Below, piece after piece: positions 50,301-61,726 of a stretch of DNA of 64,000 bases. The stretch is from NCBI GenBank assembly GCA_037576195.1, contig CM075103.1, positions 3,906,001 to 3,970,000 of the forward strand. The letters are read 5' to 3'. The stretch comes from Phytoseiulus persimilis. Taxonomy: Eukaryota; Arthropoda; Arachnida; Mesostigmata; Phytoseiidae. Every line of letters begins with the position of its first letter. Within the stretch, counting starts at the first letter, position 1. The notes under the pieces are model-generated. The model worked only from the letters and a program-made list of their open reading frames with translations, searched no databases and was not told the DNA's origin. The position numbers and the translations under genes are program-made.

Positions 50301-52749
50301 CTCTCTGTGCCGCGATTTGGACCGCGCCTGTTCCTGCTCATGTGCTGGAGCGAAACGGGGCTGGTCGTCGACTAATTATAGCAATATATTTCTCTCGGGT
50401 TTCTGGCTGTGATCAAGCATGGAAACCCTTCGACAACGCCTGGTTGCGTCCATCTCGAGCACCTGATGCAGAACAACGATGTCGAAACGGAGAAACCGAG
50501 CACAACAATGAGTTGGGATAATGGCTTGCTTGAGAGAGCACCTTCGGCTCGATCGGATCCTTGAGCTGTGTGGGCATCACATTAACAGTCCGAATCACCA
50601 TTATGGAAGGCATTTCGAACAAAGGCCTTGAGCGCAGTGCTGGAACTCTGGTGAGTCGGCATTATTCTCTCCCCTCGCGTGCGTCAGCCAAAACTAATTA
50701 TTCAACCACAGCGGATGGACGAGCTCGGCCATTCATAAATTACTTGAGATCTTATTGGAACTCATTCCTGCCAAAGTGAGCACAAGCAAGTCATCCCTTG
50801 GATTTTCTGTCTCACATAAGGGCAAATGTTCTCTCTCATTCCAGATGAGCATGCTCTTGAATTCACGGATTATTTTGAGTCTGCGCTCCCATCGTCTCAG
50901 GATATTCTACGGCCTTCTTCGCCCATCCGGTGTCTGAGTGGGCGCGAATCGAACCATAGAATGTACCCTGTATCGCTTACAAACTGGTGAAAGCGCTACT
51001 GGGAAAAGATTCACAGCAACCGGATCCTTTTGCCGTTCGTTGCATCCTCGACTATCAGGATTCGACCAAGTGACGCTGTCGCTGGCTTTCCCGTGGAAAA
51101 CACATGGCGTGTCACCGAACCCTCGATAGGAGGGCAGAGGCGGACGGTAAGTGTGACGATCTGGAAATATTATACTTTTTTCGGAGTCGCTAGCTATCTG
51201 TTTCATGCTGATTCTTCTCCTAATTTATTGTGTGTGCTTAGCTCGTCCGGGATTCTGACCGGATAACCGATATCTGTATCCTCGAATGGAACGAACGTCA
51301 TCCGTTTTTACGCTCTGTTTCGAGAACATTCAGCGGGCTCAGTTGGGTGTAGCACAGTTCGCCTTTTTTCGATTCTTTGCTCGCTGCAGCAGCTTCACTG
51401 GGAGTAGAGGAACTCGTTGGACTCGGGCGCACAGTCGCATTCGGGCGACACGTTATCAACGCGGAGTCGGATGAAATACTGGATCGAGTTCCACAGATGT
51501 CGAAGCGACTGCATTGAGCGCGAATAGTTCCTAGCGTGACAAGCTCTGCACGTATCGGACCGGCAGACCGGACGGGGAGAAGAACTTTGCTTGTCATCAA
51601 CTTTCGGAGGAGGGGAGCGCTGCTTCGAAAAGCGGAACTGATGTGATGATGTAAAAGGAGAGCCGCCTGCCGGCGTCCCAGGCACCGCGTTGCGGCCGCA
51701 TGTTGACACAGCGCGTCAATTATGTATCTGCGCCGAAACTTTTGGAAGTCCATTCGACGTTGTGCTGACTCTACACAGAGGATGAATCCTGGCTGATTTC
51801 AGTTGTACACTCGGATTCTACACAGCCATCGCAGACATTGCATGAGAGATCCTAGCTTTCGCAGTCGGGCCAAAAGCCGCCGATCAAAGCCGGGGGGATC
51901 TTGGCGCAGATCTGAGAGCTCCACTGGATCGAAGAAAACGTGCAGGACATGGAATCATTCGGCTTCGCTGAGTGCCAATCTCGGAAAAACGAATGCATGA
52001 AGGGGCATTCAGAACTCTCGTCGAGGTTCCCAACAGTTCACGAATTCCGGGATGCGTGAAGAATCTCCGGTGAAATTCTGACATATTCTTCCGGGGAAGG
52101 TGCAGAATATTCCGGAACGAACACTTCACGTAGACCTGAGGAACTGTTCTCGAGCATCGTGGGAAGTCTTTCGAGACCATCACGAAAATCTTCGTAGAAG
52201 CTCAAAGGGTTGGCTCCCCATGAAACCATAGACGAAGGGTAGCGGCGAGACGAAGAACGACGGCGAGGAGCGAGCACAAACAAACAGTGCCTCGAAAGTT
52301 CTTTCCCTCAGAGTAAACTCGGAGAGTGATGACATAATTCTGTCCGGGTCCGTATTTCTCTCTTGGAAGTACCCCAGCGTTCACAGAACAGCTGACGACT
52401 TGCAGTACTGCTGCCCGGTGGTCCGCACCCTTTCCGGAATTCCGCTCGATCGCTGTTATCGGTCAAAACTCTCGGACCGGCTTCTAGTTGCTAAATACTA
52501 CGCAGAAATTCCGTTACGATCCCGACAGGGTTATAGACCCCGAGGCCGTGATCCAACAGATGATCAGACGCTGGTTGCAGGAAGAGAGCACTCTCGAGTA
52601 CCGCATGCTGCCGATCATTCGTCATCTCGCTCGTGTTCCAACTTGCTCCTCCCACTTCCCACGCATCGGTCAGCGGAGCTCGAGTCTCGTAGATGCAGCT
52701 CCCCGAGACCATTGCGTCTAGCACCCATCGAGTTTCATCGGTTGCACAT
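47395..52749. other. unassigned DNA
   Basis: No gene is recognised. Frames of 150 codons (47381-47833, plus, starting in the transposon end) and 185 codons (48340-48897, plus) are opposed by minus frames of 134 and 103 codons. Between 48900 and 52750 frames reach 60-151 codons on both strands without any domain I can name. Confidence 0.45.
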
Positions 52750-52779
52750 GGACCCCGATGGGACCTTTGGGGTCCCATC
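52750..52779. repeat. two mutually exclusive hairpins
   Basis: GATGGGACC (52757-52765) pairs with GGTCCCATC (52771-52779) across a 5-nt loop. GGACCCC (52750-52756) pairs instead with GGGGTCC (52769-52775). The two stems share bases, so only one can form. No gene context tells whether this matters. Confidence 0.7.
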
Positions 52780-55700
52780 AAAGTAGGGACGCGCGAGTCG
52801 AAAATGATCGAGGGCTCTTACTCTGAATACCTCGCGCTTTGCCTTCCATGTGATTTTTGTGGAATACAATACAACCACTGAATGATCTTCCCCTAGTTTC
52901 TACGGAGGCCGTAGACTGAATCACGCACATAGTCAGGAGCAGCTTCCATCAGGTTTCATGACCAACCAAGCGCTGACGCGGGCGTGTAGTCGCACAGCGA
53001 GTGAAATTGTCAAGCAGTCATATCGAGCATCGGTCGAACGACATCGAGACCCACCATTCAGTGGACGAGGATGAATAGCCAGAATGGAAACAAGCGTCAC
53101 CTCAATTTTCGCTCTCGATAGGTCGAGCGCTGTGATCTTATACTGTCCACCCCGAGAAGGTTCGTCTCTGAAGCTATCTCTGAGTTTCCGCTTATAATCG
53201 CTCCAGGCAGTTCGTCTGTCTAGCCTGAATGGGATAAAAGTGCACCCACGGATCTAAACAGAAACCACATTCATCGAGTCATCAGCAAAGGGATCAGGGC
53301 GGCTTTCGAGTATCTAAGAATCGGGAACCTATGAGACATGCATCCGAGTTTGGGCATCGGAGAGAGTGCTCTTCGAAATAACATCAACACCCAATGGGAG
53401 TCCCTTTCCATATGGAGAAACGACCGTAACTGAAGCCGTTTTTGTAAGGTAGGCTCCATCGGGTAATATTGTTAACATTTCTCTCTCAAACTCCGGCTGC
53501 GGAGCTATCGTTTTCCGATTCCACGTTAACCGCCTCGTTAGAGTTCGGTGATCAGTCGATGGATATCCGAGGAGGCTCATGAATGGCGAAGAGGAAAATC
53601 GAGGTTTTTCCAGATGACCTCGAATTCGAGGTCCGTATTGTGGGCCCTCGGAGGAATCCGAGCCAAGGTCACGTCACGTACCGGTTGACAGCTCCCATGA
53701 TACACGATATGGCCGCCAGCCTGGTCTGCTGTTCGGTAAGCCTGAGGGAGGATTGCAAATTCCTTTAGGTGCGGCGGCTTGTGGCGGATCAGGATAACCT
53801 AGTCAGGACGTGAGAACTAATCGAATGAAGAGAAGGCGTCGTTGAAAATATCTCCCCAGTCCCTGAGATAGTGTGATCGCACGGACGTAGTTTCCAAACG
53901 TTTCCTACTTCGGGTTCCCAGGGTTCCATGATTCTCTCTTTTTCCACGGGACGGGATTCTGGAATTCGAATCGAGAAATCATCGAATGAATGTGTTCTGT
54001 TGAGGCTTTCCTCCTCTCTCGTCATGGGTGAATCGACGACGAGCTGAACAATGCAGACCGTGAAGCAGACCGGCAGCCGCAGTGTACACATGTTTCATCA
54101 TATTGACTCGAGCTCCAGTAAATGAGATTCACTATCTCCCAGTCAGTGTATAAAGCCACACAGCTGGGTCTGTTCATCCGACACAATCCCTCGTGGGCAC
54201 TTCAGTCTATCCGAAGCCTCGGCATAACGGTCAGCTGACCCTCCGGCCGGTCAACTAGCTCGATGCAGAGAGAAGAGTAATCAGTCCAACCAACCAATCT
54301 GGTCGGCGGCCTCGAATACACAGAAGTTAGCGAGTCTGATTGGAATTGAATTCCGTTAGGCAGAAGGTGCAGAGTTTTTTGCGAAACACAACCGAGGTCT
54401 TCTTTGTCTATTCCTCGATCGCCTCGTGGACGGAGGAACATTCATCCTCAGCTGTAGCCTGAAACCTACTCCGCGCGTAGTGATCGAACTCGGCTGTTGC
54501 CACTTGCGTGACGCACGCCACAGTTCAAATCCAAGTCAACGAGCGGTGCGCGAGCTCCCCGCGAGTGAGGACCTGTATCGGGAGGAGACGCTCCCGACAC
54601 CCCGAAGCGTCCTCGGTTCCGGAAGTGTTGAGAAAACGGTCACTGACTTGTTATGAACGGCGGGGAAGTCGTGTTAAAACTGGCGGAGATTGATAATAAG
54701 TCGGGCATGACGATGGCCACTAGTTGTTGCGCGGAATGCCGTGATTGGGACTTCCCGAGAGAGGATAAACGAACAAAAAAGCATTCGACGCTATAATGAG
54801 GTCCTAGAAGACCGAGCCTTCTCTCTCTATTCGCAGAGGTTCTACAGGACGACTATATAGTGCCAAATGACTCACTGAAAGAGAACTTTGTGGAGAGTAC
54901 TTCGTCTTCGGAGTCGAATTGAGCCAATTTGGAGCTCCATTCCATTCGTAAACGAGAGCCGTCACCTGCGGGCTATAAGGATCGGGACGGACGCCAGAGA
55001 CCAGACGCCATTGTTTTCTAACGGCTTTCCAACGGTCACTGCGACCGTTTCAGCGGGAGAATCAAGCGAAACTGTCCTGGAAATGCGAATTCCCGGAGGT
55101 GGGAGCGTCCGAGCAGCGTTCCAGGAGGGTTCATGCTATAATCGGATTATTCGCCAAAGCCTGCCGTCAGCCGGTGAAAGGAGGTCACGTTCTCTGCAGC
55201 TCATCATTCAGCGCTTGAAATGTGTCATTGCTCCTCGTTGAGTGCCTTTCAGCCGAGTAAGTTCAATACAGACAGTTCTGACTCCCGAACGGATCATCTC
55301 CCCAACAATATGAGTCATGGACACATCGGCATGAAGTTCTCCTTGAGTCCGACTCTGCCCTGGATGAGTACAGTTGAAGATCAGTTCACCGCCAGCGGAG
55401 TCGTTCGTTTCAATTCAGAGCCGGAGCCAGATGGGGAGGAGCGATGTAACTTCGAGGCAATAGACTGAAGGTAAGAAGGTCCAGGAACTACCCTAGTGAC
55501 CAGACTGGTATTTCCTGAGTTCTGAACTTTCTCTGAGCCGAGGTAGAATCGGAACGTGCATCGCGAACATCCTTTGCCCTGAGCAGCGGCGACAAACATT
55601 GAATTCCGCTGAGGCTCGGCTGCGATCACTCACTGACCTTCGTGCGACTTACTTGGCTGGACGCTAGCAAGACCCGAGTATTCTAATATTGTCAGCGCTT

Positions 55701-56246
55701 CTCGAGGTCATCGAGGTTAAGACACCCGGCGCCCAGGGATCCGTCGAGTCGAGTCGAGCGGAGAGGACTCACATTGCATGAATTATGCCGACAGCGTCGC
55801 CAACGAACACCGCGTCAACGTGTGTATTTCAGCTGAATACGATACTACCAAAAGACTCCGCACCGTCAGCACGAGGAACTTGCCCTGGAGAGTCGGTTCT
55901 AGGAACGACACCTGACACTGGAGTCTCATCCCCTCAGGATCTGGGGGGACCATCCTTCCGCAGTCGTAACGGGCTCTCATAAATAAAACGCCGGACTCGA
56001 TTGAATATTTCATACCTCATCTCCAGCTTGTACGCGGTATCGACCATCGGGATCAAGACACGAGTTTCTGAACGAGGAAATCACTGGATCAATATCAAAG
56101 TACCACGGAATCGTCCCTGATATCTGTAACGTAACTCACCGAGGCCACGTGTCTGTGGGAGACATTGTCATTGTCATTCCCGTATTTTTTCACTTCTCTT
56201 GGAACTCGTGTGGAAAGGCGGAAACAGGACCCAATATGCCGTCTGC
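52780..56246. other. unassigned DNA with one possible short exon
   Basis: The only stretch that stands out is 53583-53735: an ATG directly after an in-frame TGA, 51 codons of which about two thirds end in G or C, ending at a donor-like GTAAGC at 53736. A plausible AG acceptor (TTCCCAG) lies about 185 bp downstream, followed by an open frame of about 42 codons in the right phase. There is no recognisable domain, so I do not call a gene. The rest shows nothing. Confidence 0.35.
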
Positions 56247-56266
56247 AGAGAGAGAGAGAGAGAGAG
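56247..56266 (+). repeat. (AG)10 microsatellite
   Basis: Ten perfect AG units. Confidence 0.92.
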
Positions 56267-58980
56267 GGCTGCCGTCACTTAGACTACCTACAGAAGCGAC
56301 GCAGGCGCGGTGAGAAAATTTGTATGCCTATGAAGATGACACGAACACTCGGAGTTGTCACGCGCTCCCAGGAGTCACGGGGAACGTGACGAACATACAA
56401 ATGAGGGCTATCCAGCCAAACTATTGCTCACAACAATAACGGATCGGAGTGCTGTGAGGGGAGACGACCCTTCCCCGGTGGGTGTGAGATGTTCGGCTTT
56501 TGTTGAAGAATTCAATTATCTCAGACTTTAAGGCGTAAGTGAGTTCAGCTCCGCGGCTCTTCGGAACGGAGCAGAATAATGAGATTTGGAAGCACTGAAC
56601 ATGTCCGGGCCGACCTCGAAGCATCAGAGCCACGGGACTCGATGGAAGAGGCTCTTGGTGTTTTCGGTGTCCTGTGATGTCCGGTTGGTGCCGAGAATGC
56701 TCCTGTTTTAGGTCCTCTTGTCGCATTTCGTTCGTCAGGATCTAATAGCAGCTGGAGTCTCAGATGGATCGAACGTCGCTGCATCTCGTAGACGGCGGAG
56801 AGAACGGCTCGGGCTGGACCTGATGGACAGTTTCATCGTTTATTACCTTAGAGGCTCGCGTAATTACTGCCTGGTCGCGTCCGGAATCCCGAGCCCTCCG
56901 TCGGAACTTAAAAAGAGATATTTCAAACTCTCTGCACGCTCTCATGGCAACGCTCCGTCATGATTCTCCACCTTGACGTTGGCTCACTCTGTTAGCGGAA
57001 AATGCTCTTGGGAAGCGTACCCTCTTTTCGGGAGATTCTCTCAAAGACAAATATCATTTTGACCGAGAAATAGCGACTCCACGTGGGAGGTCTTCCGACC
57101 GACACCGGGGAGCTTGTAGTCGGAACCGTCGCCCGGGAGCGCTCGTTCAAATCTGTATTCAATTGTTTCAGTTTCCTCCAACCCAACATTGAATTCGCGC
57201 AGACGACACGCGTGTCCATCGATTACTCGCTCCAGAAACCGTTTCCACACTCTGGAGCTCCGAGACGCTGCGTTTTCGCCCTGAAATGATTTGAAACATG
57301 ATATTAAGTCCGAACCGTCGGGAACCGAGCGTGCGGGAGTTCGAAATCGTGGCTGATCCAAATCTCCTCCGCATAGGAGAGGCAGAGGGAGAACGCTATC
57401 ATTACGAAGTCTTTCTGGAAAATCAACTTGCGCTGCACGAATTCCATATTAGGCCCCTCTATACCTTGACAGTCTCAAATCTGATTCAAGGCCCGGAAGC
57501 TGAGCCATTAACCGTGGTTCATCATCCATGGTTGCAATCTTGTGGATGGTTGAATGATGCCTAATCGACACAGGGAATGAGAAATTCTTCCATACATCTC
57601 GTTTAGCTCCCGATCGGGAAGCCCTGACATTCAGTCTGTTCCGGAGTAGCTTCTGTCGCCTTCGCGCTCACCTCAAATTGCGAAGACACTTCCAACGCGA
57701 GCGTCCCTGGACCCTCATCGCAATCTCGCGTATCGTTGAATATACCATATTGACTGAAGATAGAAACGAGATTCGGAGCCGTGATAGACTAGCGGAGATC
57801 GCATTTACTCGAGGGAGCAAGTCGCCGAGCTGCTTAGCGGCATTCGAGAGAGCGTCCGTGCATCGAGCGCAACGCCACGCGAAGCTTTCGAGCCCAATTC
57901 CATCATTCATCTCCCGCTCGGGGCCCCTCTTCCCGGTTGTCTTGGTTTCTCCGTACATCATACTTCGCTCACAAATAACTGTCTTGACAGTTGACTCGGT
58001 GATCTTGTTCGTGTGTGAGGAGAACCGGTGTTCGCATTGATTGAGTTTCTACTCAAGTCCGAAAATCGAGCTCTTCGTTGACGTTTCCCCGTCATCATGT
58101 TGCGCCGACCTAGCGTTGCTGAGAATAACGGCCGAGTTTCTGGGAGGGCGCCGAACTCGGACCAGCATCCTGGGTGTTATCGGGAAATCCTTCCGTCGTT
58201 TCAGCGATGCCCGGGATCTGCATATAATTCGGTATTCATTCAATCTAGCCGCCCCTCCTCTGCCTTCGAGTCCCGGACTCCTTTAGTCCATCCGTCCATG
58301 TGCTCTGTCCGTCCGGGTATGAGTAATGGATATTTCTCATCGCGCTAATCGAGGACATGGTAAATATTTCACGCCGACGTCTACCCTCGTCGCTCGAACC
58401 CTGGCTCGCTTTCCCTATTGTCGATTGACCGAATCTTACTGCCGGCGTCCAGACGCAAGCCGCAGAGCCATGAATGCTTAACTAGGGGGCAATGAACGAC
58501 TGACGAAGACGCGGACCCTGGAAATCTAGTCTCTCATCATGAATGGAGCCCGTCGACTGCTGACTTTCCCAGTTCGAGCCCGATGAAATGCAAACGCGTC
58601 CTGGAACGCATTGCCCGCATGATACACTAAAGCCTAGGAGGGAATTTAAAGGATTCCCCAGCAATGAATTAACAACTCGACGGCGGCCGAGGTCGCGAGA
58701 CCCACGACTGAACTCTGTCCGGAGGGATATATCGGCCTTGGCAGGGAGACTTGAAAAAAAACACGATGATAAATATCCGCAGCTTGTTGCCTGCCTCCGG
58801 CGTCGGGATCGGGAGGGGGGCTGGTCCGACCTCGCTTCCCCAGTGAGATTCAACTCCAAGATCCAGACTGCTTTCCAGAGGGAAGATGAACTCGAATCGG
58901 AATGTTTGGGCTGTTGCATAAGAAAGCTCTCCCATATCCGCCTCGGATCTCACTATCTCTATGATGGAGGGTCGGTTTGC
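56267..58980. other. unassigned DNA
   Basis: No gene is recognised. Plus-strand frames at 57298-57564 (88 codons), 57678-58040 (120 codons) and 58588-59067 (159 codons, running into the TC microsatellite) have natural-looking composition. Minus frames of 97-148 codons overlap the last two, and no domain is visible. Confidence 0.4.
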
Positions 58981-58997
58981 TCTCTCTCTCTCTCTCT
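58981..58997 (+). repeat. (TC)8 microsatellite
   Basis: Seventeen bases of perfect TC alternation. Confidence 0.9.
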
Positions 58998-61213
58998 GGG
59001 CACCATCGGCGCCTCGGCCGTGTCTAGCGCATGGCCTGACCATAAAGGAGGTCATAACCGGCCGTAGACCATAAACCGAAGCGGACAAACAAACAAACGC
59101 TACTTCGAAACACATAAATTATCTGCGAAATACAATGGTCTCGCCCAGGACACGGTAGTCACCACCCCTAGCTTGAACCGCGACCACCAACTGTTGCACG
59201 CCGGCCAACGTACTCTATCCCATATTGCCACCGCGTTGCGCAAGTCGGTCGTTAGCGCGTCGCGTAAGGCGGAATGTTCGTCGGCTGCGCGTGGCTTCGG
59301 TGTTTTTCTCGAGTTGACTCTACTTTCTCGACTTCGCTTCGCTCGGATCCGGCGTGGCTTCTTCGCAGGAATCGCGGAGCGTAACCGACGCGTTGCCGTA
59401 ATTCGTTTGTGAGCTGTTTGTGTTTGCGCGTGAATTCGTCAACGTTCATGCATTATGCACGTAAGAACATTCCGTCGCTTGGCCTAATTTTTGTCCTGAG
59501 CTACGCCTCGCCCACCGGCGGAAACGAGTTCCGCCTTCGCGTTCATTATGGAAAGCCAGTATTTCAGGAGGTGCATCGCGCGACCTCGTTCTGAAATGCC
59601 GACCAGACTCCTGCAAACAGCGGCAGTGGTCGTGCGACGCCTCTTCCGTACGATTGCCGTACGGAACTGTTGCCCTGAATGAGCGACCTTGCGCTCCGCT
59701 CTGCTCCGGGCTCGGCTTGAACCGAACAACGGAACAGAATCAACAGAACCCCAATCATGCGTCCGAGCCTCCGGTTGCTGATGAGCGGATGCGGCGGTTT
59801 CTGGTGTTGATCCGACGCCCGCGAATCGGAATCTTGCGCGGAAATTCGGTAGAACGAAGTTGCGACGGAACGAGGTGCGGACAGGGCAACGAGGTCACTG
59901 GCCCTTTGACCCAAAACTTCGTTGGCTGACCATTCCGGCGAGGGTCAGACGGCTGCTTGTTAACTAGACAAAGTGGGTTCACAGACAAAGGAAACTCAAC
60001 GCATTGCCCCAAGGCTCACTGGGAAGCCCGTCGCCGGGGAGCTTGCGTTTTCGCCGAGCACTTGGGAGCAATCGCATCAACGCAGAACAAAGCCGCGGAG
60101 CGAGCTGTTTGTTTCTGCTGCGCGGAATCGTTAGTTGAGGGTTTGGCCATCACGATGTGAAATCCATCGCTTAGCATCGACCGATACCGAGACCCTCAAG
60201 GTTTGCGACACGACCCAGCTCGAATCACTGCGAATCGCGCATGAACTGAAAATACTTGGCTCCTGAGAGACGATTTCCCGACGTCCCAGCGCAATGTGGT
60301 TCCGACCTGGGCTTTCAGTCATGCTGAAGAAGTTCCTGCCGAGGACACGCGGATGCCACTTAACTTTCGAAATAGTTGCCAGCGGACTTGGAATCGGGCT
60401 CGGTTCTGGGAGTCGAAAACGAGGCTGGAAGCGACGAGAGGCCTCTGTGCAGTTTGGAAGTCTCCGACGAAAGGTCGCCGTTCCTTCGTTCAGCGTCCTT
60501 CTCTGTTTCCGCCGCTTCAGCGGAGGAAATATCCGGTATGTCTTTAGCCGTGACAAACGACATCGTCGGGAGCCCTGACGTTCCGAAGGTGGGGCCGCTT
60601 CGTGACAGAATGGTATAGCCATTATCGTTGGCCCTGACTAAAATGGCGGAACCCACCATGACATTAGAGCCAAATATTGTCGTGGTATACCATCGTCGTC
60701 GGCTGTGGAATCGCTGGCAACGGCCTCAGCAACATGACCAGCGAAGGTTGAAACGGTCAGAAATCCGGGTTGGATTCGACTCAGAGCGAGAGCAGGCCAG
60801 GGAGCTCAAACGACTCATAGGGAAGTTATCTCCAGAACCATTAAGTTGAGAAGCCATTCATTCGCCCGCTTGACAACCTTGAGCTTTCGGGTAGATCCGA
60901 ACACCTTTCCCGGTTTTGTGGGTCTCAAGGGAGGCTCAGTGACTTCGGGAGACAACTTGATCCTGCCTCTAGGTGTTCTCACCCGAGGAGAAGTCAAAAA
61001 AGAGGTGACGTGAACGAGGAAAAGGATGAGGAAAAGAGATTTGAGACGCCTCGCGAACGTCCTGGCCGAGATGGAGATCGCAGTAAATTTGTTTAGGTTC
61101 TTTATCCGACGTGAACAGCCTCCTCAACACCGCCTAAACCCGAAAGGTTCGAGGCAATCGTAACGAAACGTAGTTCTCCCTCTCTTCCGGCGCATACAGA
61201 CTGGAGCTGTTGC
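58998..61213. other. unassigned DNA, CpG-rich in its first third
   Basis: From about 59200 to 59700 CpG is frequent, which could mark a promoter or exon but proves neither. A hairpin with 8-bp arms (TTCCGTAC at 59644-59651 and GTACGGAA at 59659-59666) lies here. At 60360-61000 open frames run in all three plus frames and on the minus strand (163 codons, 60131-60622), so no reading can be preferred. Confidence 0.4.
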
Positions 61214-61726
61214 ATGATTGAATATTGGACGTCAAGATGCATGAAACAGGAATGCTCGTCTGTTGGTCTCTTCCTAGCTCCGCATTTAAGGGAATCGCAC
61301 TCAATGTGCGACTACGTCGGCGCGTTGCAGCCGAAGCACTCGTACGTGGGCTACGCCGAACGTAAACACAATAGCATTCGCGCCTACGAGCAGGACCCGT
61401 ACACTTCTTTCTATCTCGCGGCATTTGATTATCTGGGAGTGGAAGCCACGCTGGATCGTTGTGCTATAGGCGGGCGGGTTTTCCGAGCAGGTCCGAATCG
61501 GATCGAACAGGCCGAGCCTGCTGGGGCAGGGGGGCTACTGGTAAGATGCGTTTATTGCCAAGCATGCGCGAACGTTTACAAGGCGAACAAACCAACCCAT
61601 ATGTCTCATAGCATGCACGACCAACGTTGTCTATGTCGCCGCCCTGGTCGCCAACCACGTCCTGTATTTGCTTTGACTGATATCCGAGGTCACGCATCGC
61701 GAAGGCCGAACCCCTGTCCATTGTGA
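61214..61726 (+). CDS. candidate open frame, unrecognised (170 codons)
   Basis: I do not recognise this protein. The frame runs from ATG at 61214 to TGA at 61724-61726. Its most coding-like part starts at an internal ATG at 61304, where 18 codons in a row (61304-61357) end in G or C, followed by a stretch rich in Tyr, Asp and Ala. The C-terminal half has several Cys and His (residues about 110-145), but their spacing does not fit a standard C2H2, RING or LIM finger. A minus-strand frame of 106 codons overlaps the 3' part (61464-61784). There is no splice pair, promoter or neighbour to support it. The true coding part, if any, may be an exon within 61300-61480. Confidence 0.25.
   Translation: MIEYWTSRCMKQECSSVGLFLAPHLRESHSMCDYVGALQPKHSYVGYAERKHNSIRAYEQDPYTSFYLAAFDYLGVEATLDRCAIGGRVFRAGPNRIEQAEPAGAGGLLVRCVYCQACANVYKANKPTHMSHSMHDQRCLCRRPGRQPRPVFALTDIRGHASRRPNPCPL

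Noticed and set aside
53566..53585. GGAGG about 7 bases before an ATG, like a bacterial ribosome binding site
   Set aside because: The rest of the window shows no bacterial gene organisation, and a single GGAGG is expected by chance.
60360..61080. Several attractive acidic or basic peptides in different frames
   Set aside because: All three plus frames and the minus strand look comparably good over the same bases, showing that appearance is not informative here.
61540..61660. Cys/His cluster that suggested a zinc finger
   Set aside because: The spacing (C-x2-C, then a His about 10 residues later with further His at 2-residue gaps) fits no standard C2H2, RING or LIM pattern.
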